Counted from the stretch's first letter, positions 35,758-44,459 are shown. The stretch: DNA of 64,000 nt from Hymenobacter piscis (GCF_018760735.1 NZ_JAHHZN010000005.1:62001-126000); one strand, 5' to 3'. Translations and numbers: made by a program. The notes: generated by a model from the sequence alone, not told the origin.

Positions 35758-38070
35758 TCAGGGGCGGTCTGCGGTCAACGGGTAGCCGTTGAGCACCGGC
35801 GTCTTGTCCGCGGTCAGCCAGTACACATCCGTATCGGCCGGGCGAATCAGCAGATCGTCCGTGAGCAGGTCCCTGCTGTCGTAGAGCACTTCGAGGCGGG
35901 ATACGCCGGGCTGGACCCGGATGGGCAGGGCCAGGCGCACCCACTCCCCGAGCACCTCCCGGGTCAGCCGCCCGTCGACTACCTGGTGGTCGACCATTGC
36001 CTCGCCCACGTATTGCTTCACCTGCATGTTGCCGATGCCGTAAGCCGTCTGAGCATTCACCCAGGTGCTGACTTCGTAGCGGCCCGTATCGGCGGGGGCG
36101 GGCAGGGGGCCGTCGTAGAGGATGCTGAACATGCTCTTGGGTTCGTGGAAAGCGCCCGCTCCGAGGCGGCCCCGGCGGTCGGGCTTATCGTTGAACGGCT
36201 GGTAGAGCACGCCCTTGGCCGTGGTGGCGCGCAGGCCATCCGGGCGGGCCGGCAAGGTGGGCCAGCGCCGATGGAACTGCTCCCGCTCGCGGGCAATGGT
36301 CGTGCGGGCCAGGCTGTCGAGAGTCAGCTCATAAAGCCGGCCCTCGGGAGCGTCAATCAGCAGGTGGGATAAGCTAACCAGCCGGGTTTCCTCGGGCGAA
36401 AGCCAGGGCGAGGTAACCAGCAGCAGCAGGGGCTTGCGCGAGGGAAACGAGTGGAGCAGGGGCTTGGGCACCAGCGTACTGCTGAGCAGCTGCACGTGGC
36501 GCAGCACCTGGGTCATGGAAGGCCGCGACACGTAGGTGGACAGTTCGGGCAGGCCCGTGGTAACGGCCAGGCGGTGGGCCTGGAACATGGACTCGCCGGA
36601 GCCGTCCAGGTCAATCCGGTCACTACCTTTGTTGAAGTAGGGCAGGGGTAGAATAGCCTGAAATTCCTCGGGCCGGCGGTTGGCCCAGCTCAAACGGGCC
36701 GTCAGGCCGTTCTGCTTATTGAAGAAGTCTTCGGCTCCGGCCCCCGCCAGCACCTGCCGGGCTTTCGTGTCGAGGTTGATCCAGGCCTCGCCGGCCCACA
36801 CCAGCAGCAGGGCGGGCAGCCACAGGCGCAGCAGCCACGTTTGGCCCGCCTGCTGCTGGTACTGCCAGAGCCGCCACAGCAGCCAGGCCGTAAACACGGT
36901 AGCAACGTAGTAGAAGGGCCAGGCAAAGCGGCCCAGCGCCCGGAACTGCTTGAACGGCCCCAGGTAATCTACCAGCCACCCCAGGCCGGGAAACTTCATG
37001 GGCTGGCCAAAGGAAATCAGCAGCAGAATACCGCTGGCCACCAGGCCGAGGTAGAGCGCATCAGGAATACCGGCCGGCAGCAGGCGCGAGCCGAAAGTAG
37101 GGCGGATCAGGAACTTGCGAAAAGCCAGAAACCCCACTACCAGCAGCGTAAGCGTGGTGACCAGGCCCACGTAGGCCATGGCTTCGTAGGAGGCCGCCTC
37201 AGTCTGAAACAGCGTCTGCCACCAGCCCTGGCCGGGACCCACCGAGGGGCTGAACACGCCCGTGGGCGTGGCCACGTACTCCAGCAGGCCGTAGGGGTTG
37301 GGCGGCCGGTCGGTGACGGTATCAGTGAGCCAGAGCCAGCTGCGGGTGAGCCCCAGGGGCACCAGGGCGGCTACGCTCATGCGCCACACCAGGCCCCAGG
37401 GCCGGTGCTTGCGCAGTACCAGCAGGCCCGCGTGCAGCAGCAGCAACATGCAGCCACAGGCCAGAAAATAGAGCATAATCAGTCCCATCAGGATGGAGAG
37501 GACGCCAAACACCACGTACCATTTGGCGCGGTAGGGCTCGTCCTGCATCCGGATAATGCAATACCAGAGCGCCGGCACGAAACAGGTATAGCTCAGGGAC
37601 ATATGGTCGCCGAGACGCTGGACCTGGGGCGACAGAAAGCCGATGAGCAGCGCCATGATAACGGCGTACACCACCGGCAGCCGGAACCGCCGCAGCAGCA
37701 GGTACATCACCGGCGGCGTCAGAAGCAAAGAGCCCAGAGCCGCCGCGTTGGTGATGCCGATGGTGTGCCGGGCAGCGGGCAGCCCCAGCCGCTGGGCCGT
37801 GGCAATGCCCCAGGCAATGAGGGGCTGGAGGTTGGGGTAGTTGAAGTTTTCTCCCACCGGGTAGTTCATGCCCGAGAAGTGCTGCCCGCCATCGTAAAAG
37901 GCGTAGTAAGCCGTTGCGAAATAGCTCTGAATGCCGTCGCCGCCGGCCTGGAAGTAGTAGTGGCCCGGGTGCAGCAGGGCGGGCCCGAAGACGGCAAGCA
38001 GAATACCCAACGACAGCAACAGCACGGCAAGGCCGCCCCAGTTCTGACGCGTTAATTGGTAAGCAGGCAT
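35758..38070 (-). CDS. Large membrane protein, GT-C-like, with C-terminal jelly-roll domain
   Basis: 770 residues. About twelve hydrophobic segments fill residues 12-450. The first loop is acidic (YYFQAGGDGIQSYFATAYYAFY, then GMNYPVGENFNYPN), as in GT-C lipid-dependent glycosyltransferases. The C-terminal soluble part starts near EFQAILPLPYFNKGSDR, shared with the paralogue at 30344. This protein is longer and ends in a beta-rich domain (SILYDGPLPAPADTGRYEVSTWVNAQ, with GVSRLEVLYDSRDLLTDDLLIRP) like a carbohydrate-binding module. No enzymatic residue can be proved. Confidence 0.75.
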   Translation of the reverse strand: MPAYQLTRQNWGGLAVLLLSLGILLAVFGPALLHPGHYYFQAGGDGIQSYFATAYYAFYDGGQHFSGMNYPVGENFNYPNLQPLIAWGIATAQRLGLPAARHTIGITNAAALGSLLLTPPVMYLLLRRFRLPVVYAVIMALLIGFLSPQVQRLGDHMSLSYTCFVPALWYCIIRMQDEPYRAKWYVVFGVLSILMGLIMLYFLACGCMLLLLHAGLLVLRKHRPWGLVWRMSVAALVPLGLTRSWLWLTDTVTDRPPNPYGLLEYVATPTGVFSPSVGPGQGWWQTLFQTEAASYEAMAYVGLVTTLTLLVVGFLAFRKFLIRPTFGSRLLPAGIPDALYLGLVASGILLLISFGQPMKFPGLGWLVDYLGPFKQFRALGRFAWPFYYVATVFTAWLLWRLWQYQQQAGQTWLLRLWLPALLLVWAGEAWINLDTKARQVLAGAGAEDFFNKQNGLTARLSWANRRPEEFQAILPLPYFNKGSDRIDLDGSGESMFQAHRLAVTTGLPELSTYVSRPSMTQVLRHVQLLSSTLVPKPLLHSFPSRKPLLLLVTSPWLSPEETRLVSLSHLLIDAPEGRLYELTLDSLARTTIAREREQFHRRWPTLPARPDGLRATTAKGVLYQPFNDKPDRRGRLGAGAFHEPKSMFSILYDGPLPAPADTGRYEVSTWVNAQTAYGIGNMQVKQYVGEAMVDHQVVDGRLTREVLGEWVRLALPIRVQPGVSRLEVLYDSRDLLTDDLLIRPADTDVYWLTADKTPVLNGYPLTADRP

Positions 38071-38296
38071 ACAGGAATAAGGTAAAGGAAAAGCAGCGCC
38101 CCGGAACCGGAAGCTGCCCCGCCGGAAGCGTAGCTGGCGGGGGCGGACGGGTAAAAATAGCTATTGGTGGTTACAACGGGGGCGAAACCGCCGCTTGGCC
38201 GCTAAAAATCAGGGCCGGCCGCGGGGGCAGACTGCGCCTGCTGCTGGTTATCTTCGCCCCGCGTTTTGCTCTCACTTTATTTATTCGGCCCCGTTT

Positions 38297-38845
38297 ATGC
38301 GTCTGCTGCCTTTCCGCTCCCTTTTATCCGCCGTCTGCTGCGCTGGTCTGGTCAGCTGCTCCGATTCCAAGCCCGAGGACCTGCCCGAAAACGTAATTAC
38401 CCACAACGATTTCGAATCGATGGTGGGCTGGGCCCCGGCCAACCCGTCGCTGACCACCGTGAAGGCGCACTCAGGGCGTTACTCGCTCAAGGTTGACAAC
38501 GGCGTGGAGTACGGGTTGGGCTACGCGGTACCACTGGTGCAGGCCAGCCCGACCCGCCTGCAAAAAATGACGGTTAGCGCCTGGGTGCTGCTGGTCGCCA
38601 AGGATGCCAAAGCCAACCTGGTAGTTGAAATCAAGAACCCCGCCGACGACTCGCAGAAAATATTCTGGGAAGCCCTTGAGCTGGGCCAGGAAGTGAAGCA
38701 GATCAACGAGTGGAAAAAGGTAGAAAAGACGTTCACGCTGCCCACGACCATTGAGCCTACTTACGAACTGCGCGTGTATTTATGGCGGGGCGAGGCCTCG
38801 GAGCCGGTTTTTCTCGACGACATGGTGATTTCGCGGGCCCAGTAG
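38297..38845 (+). CDS. Small lipoprotein with CBM-like jelly roll
   Basis: 182 residues from the ATG at 38297; lipobox GLVSC puts the lipid on the Cys near residue 21. The rest looks like one beta-sandwich: NDFESMVGWAP, HSGRYSLKVDNGVEYG, MTVSAWVLL, EWKKVEKTFTLP and a final EPVFLDDMVISR. Such carbohydrate-binding-module-like domains resemble the C-terminal domain of the membrane protein at 35758, transcribed divergently 226 bases away. Ligand unknown. Confidence 0.75.
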   Translation: MRLLPFRSLLSAVCCAGLVSCSDSKPEDLPENVITHNDFESMVGWAPANPSLTTVKAHSGRYSLKVDNGVEYGLGYAVPLVQASPTRLQKMTVSAWVLLVAKDAKANLVVEIKNPADDSQKIFWEALELGQEVKQINEWKKVEKTFTLPTTIEPTYELRVYLWRGEASEPVFLDDMVISRAQ

Positions 38846-38886
38846 TCGGCGGCCGGCCTGCTTACCGCACCGGCATTACCAGGCCC

Positions 38887-38925
38887 CCGGGCCGCTCCGG
38901 CCCGGCCGGAGCGGCCCGGCTCTTT
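38887..38925 (+). terminator. Terminator after the small lipoprotein gene
   Basis: Perfect 14-bp stem CCGGGCCGCTCCGG (38887-38900) against 38906-38919, followed by CTCTTTTT. Confidence 0.85.
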
Positions 38926-39711
38926 TTACAGGCTGCCCGTCCGCCCCCCGTCCACGGGCACGTTGATGCCCGTGATGTAGGCCGCCGCGTCGGAGGCCAG
39001 GAAGGCCACGGCGGCGGCCACCTCCCGGGCCTGCCCGAAGCGCGCGGCCGGAATGCGGGCCAGCAGCTCGGCTTCCACCTGCTCGGTGGTCTGGCCGGTG
39101 GCGGCTACCTTCTTCCCGATCAGGTCGGTGTGGCGCTGCGTGACGGTGGCCCCGGGCAGCACGTTGTTGACCGTTATGCCGGCCGCGGCCAGCTCGGTGG
39201 CCAGGGTTTTGGCCCAGTTGCCCACCGCCGCCCGGATGGTGTTGCTCACGCCCAGGCCCGGCAGCGGCTGCTTCACCGAGGTGCTGATGATGTTGATGAT
39301 GCGCCCCCGGCCCCGCGCGCGCATGGCCGGCACCACGGCCTGGGCCAGCAGGTGGTTGCACACCAGGTGCTGCTCAAACGCCGCCCGGAAGGCCTCCACC
39401 GGCGCGTCCAGCAGCGGTCCGCCGGCCGGTCCGCCGGTGTTGTTGACCAGCACATCGAAGCCGGCGGGGTGAGCCCTGAGGTAGGCCTGCACTCCGTCGC
39501 GAACCTGATCGGGGTAACTGAAATCGGCCACGATGAAGTCGTGCTTTTGCTGGGCGGGCGTGGGCAGGGCGGCGGCGGCTTCGCGCAGGGCGGCTTCGTT
39601 GCGGGCCAGCAGCGTAACGGTGGCGCCGCGCCGGGCCAGCTCCTCGGCCACGGCCCGCCCGATGCCCTGGGTGCTGCCGCCCACCAGGGCGCGTTGGGAA
39701 AGAAAATCCAT
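38926..39711 (-). CDS. Short-chain dehydrogenase/reductase with atypical active site
   Basis: 261 residues from the ATG at 39709-39711. The Rossmann motif is GGSTQGIGRAVAEELARRGA, then VLVNNTGGPAGGP and IINIISTSVKQPLPGLGVSNTIRAAV. Aligned with classical SDRs, the catalytic YxxxK position reads SxxxR (SNTIR), so both the Tyr and Lys are replaced. NNVLPGATVTQRH and TGINVPVDGG are otherwise normal. It is divergent from haaO and may belong to the kynurenine set, but its reaction is unknown. A palindrome with GTGAAATGGTGAG arms separates the two. Confidence 0.85.
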   Translation of the reverse strand: MDFLSQRALVGGSTQGIGRAVAEELARRGATVTLLARNEAALREAAAALPTPAQQKHDFIVADFSYPDQVRDGVQAYLRAHPAGFDVLVNNTGGPAGGPLLDAPVEAFRAAFEQHLVCNHLLAQAVVPAMRARGRGRIINIISTSVKQPLPGLGVSNTIRAAVGNWAKTLATELAAAGITVNNVLPGATVTQRHTDLIGKKVAATGQTTEQVEAELLARIPAARFGQAREVAAAVAFLASDAAAYITGINVPVDGGRTGSL

Positions 39712-39713
39712 GA

Positions 39714-39870
39714 GAGGTGAGGTGGTGAGGTGGTGAAATGGTGAGTTGATGTTCAAAGGTGGGCAAAAGCATGATTCCCTGACCGGGCCGCCGAAATTTC
39801 GTTATTTGCCTACGGTGCTCTGCGCGTATCCGAACGAAAACTCACCACCTCACCATTTCACCACCTCACC
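39714..39870. repeat. Inverted repeat with GGTGAAATGGTGAG arms
   Basis: The left arm 39714-39754 (GGTGAGGT and GGTGAAAT words, then GAGTTGATGTTC) and the right arm 39840-39870 (CACCACCT and CACCATTT words) are reverse complements. The left end TGGTGAGTTGATGTT equals the arm ends at 12.7 and 50.3 kb. About 85 bases of non-repeat sequence, including promoter space for haaO, lie inside. It ends four bases before the haaO ATG. Confidence 0.82.
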
Positions 39871-39873
39871 GTT

Positions 39874-40404
39874 ATGCCCGTCGCCCGTCCGTTCAACTTT
39901 CAGCAGTGGATTGATGACCACCGCCACCTGCTCAAGCCGCCCGTGGGCAATCAGCAGGTGTTCAAAGACAACCAGGACTTCATCGTGATGGTGGTGGGCG
40001 GCCCCAACGCCCGCAAAGACTACCACGTGGACGAAGGCGAGGAGCTGTTCCTGCAACTCGAAGGCGACATGGTGGTCAAGATTATCGAGGACGGGAAGCC
40101 CGTCGACATCGAAATCAAGGCCGGCAGTATGTTCCTGCTGCCCGGCGGCGTGCCCCACTCCCCACGTCGGCCGGCCGGCTCGGTGGGCCTGGTGCTGGAG
40201 CGCTACCGTACGCCCGGCGAGCTGGACGGCTTCCAGTGGTACTGCGAAAACTGCGGCCACAAGCTCCACGAGGAATTCGCCGAAATCACCGACATCGTGG
40301 CCCAGCTCCCGCCCATCATGAACAAATTCTGGGCTTCCGATGACCTGCGCACCTGCTCCGTGTGCGGCACCCACATGGAAGCCCCGGCTGCGGTGAATGA
40401 GTGA
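39874..40404 (+). CDS. haaO: 3-hydroxyanthranilate 3,4-dioxygenase
   Basis: Opens the ring of 3-hydroxyanthranilate to 2-amino-3-carboxymuconate semialdehyde. 176 residues, cupin fold. Fe(II) ligands His51, Glu57 (DYHVDEGEELF) and His95 (PGGVPHSPRRP), with substrate Arg47 and Arg99, sit where the characterised bacterial enzyme has them. The C-terminal rubredoxin-like iron site is also kept: Cys124/Cys127 (CENC) and Cys161/Cys164 (CSVC). The last codons and stop lie in the first unit of the GTGAATGAGTGA array. Confidence 0.97.
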   Translation: MPVARPFNFQQWIDDHRHLLKPPVGNQQVFKDNQDFIVMVVGGPNARKDYHVDEGEELFLQLEGDMVVKIIEDGKPVDIEIKAGSMFLLPGGVPHSPRRPAGSVGLVLERYRTPGELDGFQWYCENCGHKLHEEFAEITDIVAQLPPIMNKFWASDDLRTCSVCGTHMEAPAAVNE

Positions 40405-40626
40405 AGTGGTGAATGAGTGAAGTAGTGAATGAGTGAACGGACAAGCAGGAACATTTTCTTGCCCACATTCACCACTTCACTCATTCACCACTTCACTCAT
40501 TCACCACTTCACTCATTCACTACTTCACTACTTCACTCATTCACCACTTCACTCATTCACCACTTCACTCATTCACTACTTCACTCATTCACTACTTCAC
40601 TCATTCACCACTTCACTCATTCACCG
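40393..40626. repeat. Asymmetric inverted array of GTGAATGAGTGAAGTG units
   Basis: The left arm has about three 16-bp units (GTGAATGAGTGAAGTG, 40393-40440), beginning inside haaO. The right arm (about 40470-40626) has around ten units in reverse complement (TCACCACTTCACTCAT, some with TCACTACT). About 30 non-repeat bases lie between. The unequal copy number suggests slippage or recombination in one arm. It ends 11 bases before the GTG of the next gene. Confidence 0.92.
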
Positions 40627-40637
40627 CTTCCCCGCCC

Positions 40638-41666
40638 GTGCTCACCATTGATATCCATACCCACATCCTGCCCGAGCGGTGGCCCGATTTGCGGGAGCGG
40701 TACGGCTACGGCGGCTTCATCCGGCTCGACCACCACCGGCCCTGTTGCGCCCGGATGATGCAGGACGACAAGTTCTTCCGCGAAATTCAGGACAACTGCT
40801 GGGACCCCGCCGTGCGCCTGCGCGAGTACGACGCCCTGGGCGCCCAGGTGCAGGTATTGAGTACGGTGCCCGTCATGTTCAGCTACTGGGCCAAGCCCCT
40901 GGACGTGCTCGACCTGAGCCAGCTGCTCAACGACCACCTGGCGGGCGTGGTGCAGCGCTACCCCGGCCGGTTCGTGGGCCTGGGCACCCTGCCCCTGCAG
41001 GCCCCCGACCTGGCCGTGCGGGAGCTGGAGCGGTGCATGAACATCGGGCTGGCGGGCGTGCAGATTGGCTCCCACGTGAACGACTGGAACCTGGATGCCC
41101 CGGAGCTGTTCCCGGTGTTTCAGGCCGCCGAGGAGCTGGGGGCCTGCGTGTTCGTGCATCCCTGGGACATGATGGGCCAGAGTCAGATGCCCAAGTACTG
41201 GCTGCCCTGGCTGGTGGGCATGCCCGCCGAAAGCAGCCGGGCGCTGTGCTCGCTCATCTTCGGGGGCGTGCTGGAGCGCCTGCCCAGGCTGCGGGTGGCG
41301 GTGGCCCACGGGGGCGGCTCGTTTGCCAGCACCATCGGCCGCATCGAGCACGGCTGGCAGGTGCGCCCCGACCTCTGCGCCGTGGACAACGCCCGCAACC
41401 CCCGCGACTACCTGGGCCGCTTCTGGGTCGATTCATTGGTGCACGACCCGCAGCTGCTCGACTTTCTGGTCCGCACCCTGGGGGCCGACAAAGTGGCCCT
41501 CGGCACCGATTACCCGTTTCCGCTGGGCGAGGCCGTACCGGGTGAGTTGATTCGCTCGATGAATTACCCCGAGGAGGTGCAGGCCCGTCTGCTCAGCGGC
41601 AACGCCCTCGACTGGCTGGGCCTGCCCCCGGCGCAGGTGGCCAAAATCATGGCGGCGGCCGGCTAG
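40638..41666 (+). CDS. 2-amino-3-carboxymuconate-6-semialdehyde decarboxylase (ACMSD)
   Basis: Metal-dependent decarboxylase that acts on the HaaO product before it cyclises to quinolinate. 342 residues from a GTG at 40638. Amidohydrolase-type zinc site: His7 and His9 (DIHTHILPE), His174 (VFVHPWDM) and Asp291 ([10 protein letters not shown]), three residues earlier than in the Pseudomonas enzyme. HGGGSF is also conserved. It lies between haaO and kynU in the same direction. Confidence 0.94.
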   Translation: MLTIDIHTHILPERWPDLRERYGYGGFIRLDHHRPCCARMMQDDKFFREIQDNCWDPAVRLREYDALGAQVQVLSTVPVMFSYWAKPLDVLDLSQLLNDHLAGVVQRYPGRFVGLGTLPLQAPDLAVRELERCMNIGLAGVQIGSHVNDWNLDAPELFPVFQAAEELGACVFVHPWDMMGQSQMPKYWLPWLVGMPAESSRALCSLIFGGVLERLPRLRVAVAHGGGSFASTIGRIEHGWQVRPDLCAVDNARNPRDYLGRFWVDSLVHDPQLLDFLVRTLGADKVALGTDYPFPLGEAVPGELIRSMNYPEEVQARLLSGNALDWLGLPPAQVAKIMAAAG

Positions 41667-41686
41667 GTGCCCGGCTTGGGGTGTGG

Positions 41687-41694
41687 TATCTTTG
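41687..41694 (+). promoter_or_regulatory. -7 element of kynU promoter
   Basis: TATCTTTG matches TAnnTTTG. It lies 21 bases after the ACMSD stop, and kynU starts six bases after it, implying an almost leaderless transcript. Confidence 0.55.
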
Positions 41695-41700
41695 CTGGTA

Positions 41701-42981
41701 ATGACTTTCGAACCCACCCTCGACTTTGCCCGCCAGCTGGATGCGCAGGACCCGTTGCGCGAATTCCGTCAGCACTTCCTGATTCCGCCCGGCCCCGACG
41801 GCCAGGACTGCCTCTACTTCTGCGGCAACTCCCTGGGCCTGCAGCCCCGCACCGCCCGCGCCGCCGTGGAGCGGCAGTTTGAGAACTGGCAGAACCTGGC
41901 CGTGGAAGGCCATTTCAAGGGCGAAACTCCCTGGATGCAGTTCCACGAGCGGCTCCAGGGCGCCTCGGCCCGCATCGTGGGCGCTAAGCCCGTGGAAGTG
42001 GTGGTCATGAACAACCTCACCACCAACCTGCACCTGCTGCTCATCACCTTCTACCAGCCCACGGCCACGCGCTACAAGGTGCTCATGGAAGGCGGCGCCT
42101 TCCCCTCCGACCAGTACGCCCTCGAAACCCAGGTGCGCCAGCGCGGCTACGAGCCCGACGACGCCATTGTGGAGCTGGTGCCCCGTCCCGGCGAGCATAC
42201 CCTGCGCACCGCAGACATTGAGGCCAAAATTGCGGAACTGGGCGACTCGCTCTGCACCGTCATCATGGGTGGCCTCAACTACTACACCGGCCAGGTCTAC
42301 GACATGGCCGCCATTACCCGGGCCGGCCACGCCGTGGGCGCCCGCGTCGGCTTCGATCTGGCCCACGCGGCCGGCAACGTGGAGCTGCACCTGCATGACT
42401 GGGACGTGGACTTTGCCTGCTGGTGCTCTTATAAGTACCTCAACTCCAGCCCCGGCGGAGTGTCGGGGGTGTTCATTCACGAGCGGTTTGCCGACCAGCC
42501 CGAGCTGCTGCGCCTGGCCGGCTGGTGGGGCTACGAGGAGAAGGAGCGCTTTCAGATGAAGAAGGGCTTCAAGCCCATGCGGGGGGCGGCCGGCTGGCAG
42601 CTCTCCAACGGGGCCGTGCTCACGATGGCCGTGCACGAAGCGGCCCTGCAGGTGCACGAGGCCGCCGGCGGCATGCCCGCCCTGCGCCGCAAAAGCGAGC
42701 TGCTCACGGGCTACCTGGAGTTTCTTATCACGCGCCTGGGGCTGAGCGCGGAACAACTGGAAATCATCACCCCCGCCGACCCCGCCCAGCGCGGCTGCCA
42801 GCTCTCGTTGCTGGTGCACCGCAACGGCCGCGACCTGTTCGAGCACCTGATGGCCGTGGGCGTTATCGGCGACTGGCGCGAGCCCAACGTTATCCGTCTG
42901 GCTCCGGTGCCCCTCTACAATACGTTTGAAGACGTATACCGCGTAGGCGAGGTGCTGGCCGCGTGGGCCGGGCGTCAGTAA
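41701..42981 (+). CDS. kynU: Kynureninase
   Basis: PLP enzyme cleaving kynurenine or 3-hydroxykynurenine to (3-hydroxy)anthranilate and alanine. 426 residues from the ATG at 41701. FCGNSLGLQPRT near the N-terminus, the PLP-phosphate region NNLTTNLHLLL, the Asp in GFDLAHAAGN and the Schiff-base Lys245 in CSYKYLNSSPGG are all present. In bacteria with kmo (47880 here), the 3-hydroxy substrate is used and the product feeds HaaO. Confidence 0.96.
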   Translation: MTFEPTLDFARQLDAQDPLREFRQHFLIPPGPDGQDCLYFCGNSLGLQPRTARAAVERQFENWQNLAVEGHFKGETPWMQFHERLQGASARIVGAKPVEVVVMNNLTTNLHLLLITFYQPTATRYKVLMEGGAFPSDQYALETQVRQRGYEPDDAIVELVPRPGEHTLRTADIEAKIAELGDSLCTVIMGGLNYYTGQVYDMAAITRAGHAVGARVGFDLAHAAGNVELHLHDWDVDFACWCSYKYLNSSPGGVSGVFIHERFADQPELLRLAGWWGYEEKERFQMKKGFKPMRGAAGWQLSNGAVLTMAVHEAALQVHEAAGGMPALRRKSELLTGYLEFLITRLGLSAEQLEIITPADPAQRGCQLSLLVHRNGRDLFEHLMAVGVIGDWREPNVIRLAPVPLYNTFEDVYRVGEVLAAWAGRQ

Positions 42982-42990
42982 ATCAGTGGG

Positions 42991-43102
42991 TTTTGGTTAT
43001 TGGTTTTTGGTTGTTAGCTATGGATTGTCAGATTGTTGCTGCAACAGCTGGTAACCGAAAATCAGCAACTGAGAACCAGTAACCAAAAACCAATAACCAA
43101 AA
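42991..43102. repeat. Inverted repeat of GGTTATTGGTTTTTG words
   Basis: The 22-bp arm TTTTGGTTATTGG... (42991-43012) recurs exactly inverted at 43081-43102. Both sides read in 7-base words (GTTATTG, GTTTTTG, GTTGTTA). The centre holds the small palindrome GTTGCTGCAAC. It fills the gap between kynU and the next gene, whose ATG is 13 bases past the arm. Confidence 0.88.
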
Positions 43103-43115
43103 ACCAGCAACAATC

Positions 43116-43811
43116 ATGGCCGAAGACTACGCGGCAAAAATGAGCCTCAAGACGGCCGCCGAGCTGCGCGACTACGTCGATAACCGCTACCAGTACCGGG
43201 AGGAAGCCGTGCTGGCGGCCCTGGCGGAGCTCGACCGTCGGGGTACGCCCGAGCCCAATGCCGCCGTGCTCATTCCCGAGCTGCAATCGAGCCGCCAGGA
43301 AACCGACCGCCGCGAAACGGCGGCCCGGGCCGCCGTGGCCGAGCAGGACCAGGCCCGGCGCGTGGCCCGCGGCGAGGTAAACCCGGAGGCCGCCGAAGCC
43401 ACCGGGCCGGAGCTGTATTCGCTCGGCACAATTACCATTTTCTCCGTGCTGTTCAGCTTGCTGGCCGGAGGCGTGCTGTTACTACTGAACCTGCGGGCCC
43501 TGGGCCGCACCCGCGGCGCCCTGCTGCTGGTGGCGTTTCTGGTGGCCTACGTGGTGGGCGGGGGCTACCTGGTGCTCTGGCTCAAGCAGCTCTACGGCAA
43601 CCAGTACAACTGGCTGGGCTCCGTTTTCAACCTGGTAGCTATTCTGCTCTATAACCTGTTTTTCTGGCCCCGTTACATCGGCTCCCAGCCTTACCGCAGC
43701 CGCTCCTGGTTCGGGCCGCTGCTGATTTGCGGGCTCATTATGCTGGCCTTTTACTACCTGCTGATGCGTATGCCGGGCGGACCGGCTGCCATGTCGGGCG
43801 TCGGCCTGTAG
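43116..43811 (+). CDS. Membrane protein of unknown function
   Basis: 231 residues. The N-terminal half is soluble, helical and charged (ELRDYVDNRYQYREEAVLAALAELDRRG), reminiscent of a short helical sensor or linker. The C-terminal half has four hydrophobic segments (about residues 105-225: TIFSVLFSLLAGGVLLLL, ALLLVAFLVAYVVGGGYLVLW, LGSVFNLVAILLYNLFFW, LLICGLIMLAFYYLLM). No signal peptide. No family was recognised and no link to the flanking kynU or AlkB-like gene is evident. Confidence 0.75.
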   Translation: MAEDYAAKMSLKTAAELRDYVDNRYQYREEAVLAALAELDRRGTPEPNAAVLIPELQSSRQETDRRETAARAAVAEQDQARRVARGEVNPEAAEATGPELYSLGTITIFSVLFSLLAGGVLLLLNLRALGRTRGALLLVAFLVAYVVGGGYLVLWLKQLYGNQYNWLGSVFNLVAILLYNLFFWPRYIGSQPYRSRSWFGPLLICGLIMLAFYYLLMRMPGGPAAMSGVGL

Positions 43812-43862
43812 CCCGGCCGTTTTTGCCCGGGCGCTGCGCCGCCGGCCTTCTGAATCGTGCTT

Positions 43863-44459
43863 ATGTCCCTGCACCCGCTCCCGTTACCCGCCGCCGAACT
43901 GCTCCTGGACCCCGCCTTTCTGAATCGGGCGGAGGCCGGTGCACTGCTCACCGAGCTCACCCGCGAGGTGCCCTGGCAGCAGCAGCCCATCCGCCTGTTC
44001 GGCCGGGACATCATGCAGCCCCGCCTCACGGCCTGGTACGGCGACCCGGCGGCCACCTACCAGTACTCGGGCCTGCGCCTGGAGCCCCTGCCCTGGACGG
44101 CCACCCTGCAGCAGCTGCGCCAGCGCGTGGAAGCTGCCACCGGTGCCCGCTTCAACAGCGTGCTGCTCAACCTCTACCGCACCGGCCAGGACAGCATGGG
44201 CTACCATGCCGACGACGAGCCCAAACTCGGACCTGCGCCCGTTATTGCCTCCCTCACGCTGGGGGCCACCCGCACTTTTCGGCTCAAACCCCGCCCCGGC
44301 CTCGACGCCGGAGCGCTGAGTCTGCCGCTGACTTCGGGCAGCCTGCTGCTCATGCGCGGCCCCACCCAGCAGAACTGGCTGCACGCCCTGCCCAAAACCG
44401 CCCGCCCCGTCGGCCCCCGCCTCAACCTCACGTTCCGCTGGGTAGGGCTTGATCTTTAG
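43863..44459 (+). CDS. AlkB-like 2OG/Fe(II) DNA/RNA demethylase
   Basis: 198 residues from the ATG at 43863. Fe(II) ligands are His115 and Asp117 (GYHADDEP) and His174 (WLHALPKT). The 2OG-binding Arg pair lies in GPRLNLTFR. The sequence RFNSVLLNLYRTGQDSMGYHADDE and the length match the ALKBH2/3-like bacterial group, which removes methyl lesions such as 1-methyladenine from nucleic acids. It is a single gene here, without an ada regulator. Confidence 0.92.
   Translation: MSLHPLPLPAAELLLDPAFLNRAEAGALLTELTREVPWQQQPIRLFGRDIMQPRLTAWYGDPAATYQYSGLRLEPLPWTATLQQLRQRVEAATGARFNSVLLNLYRTGQDSMGYHADDEPKLGPAPVIASLTLGATRTFRLKPRPGLDAGALSLPLTSGSLLLMRGPTQQNWLHALPKTARPVGPRLNLTFRWVGLDL

Noticed and set aside
40393..40626. 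Open frames with THSLHSFTT repeats across the array
   Set aside because: They are created by the tandem DNA repeat, are open in several frames, and lie in an intergenic inverted array.
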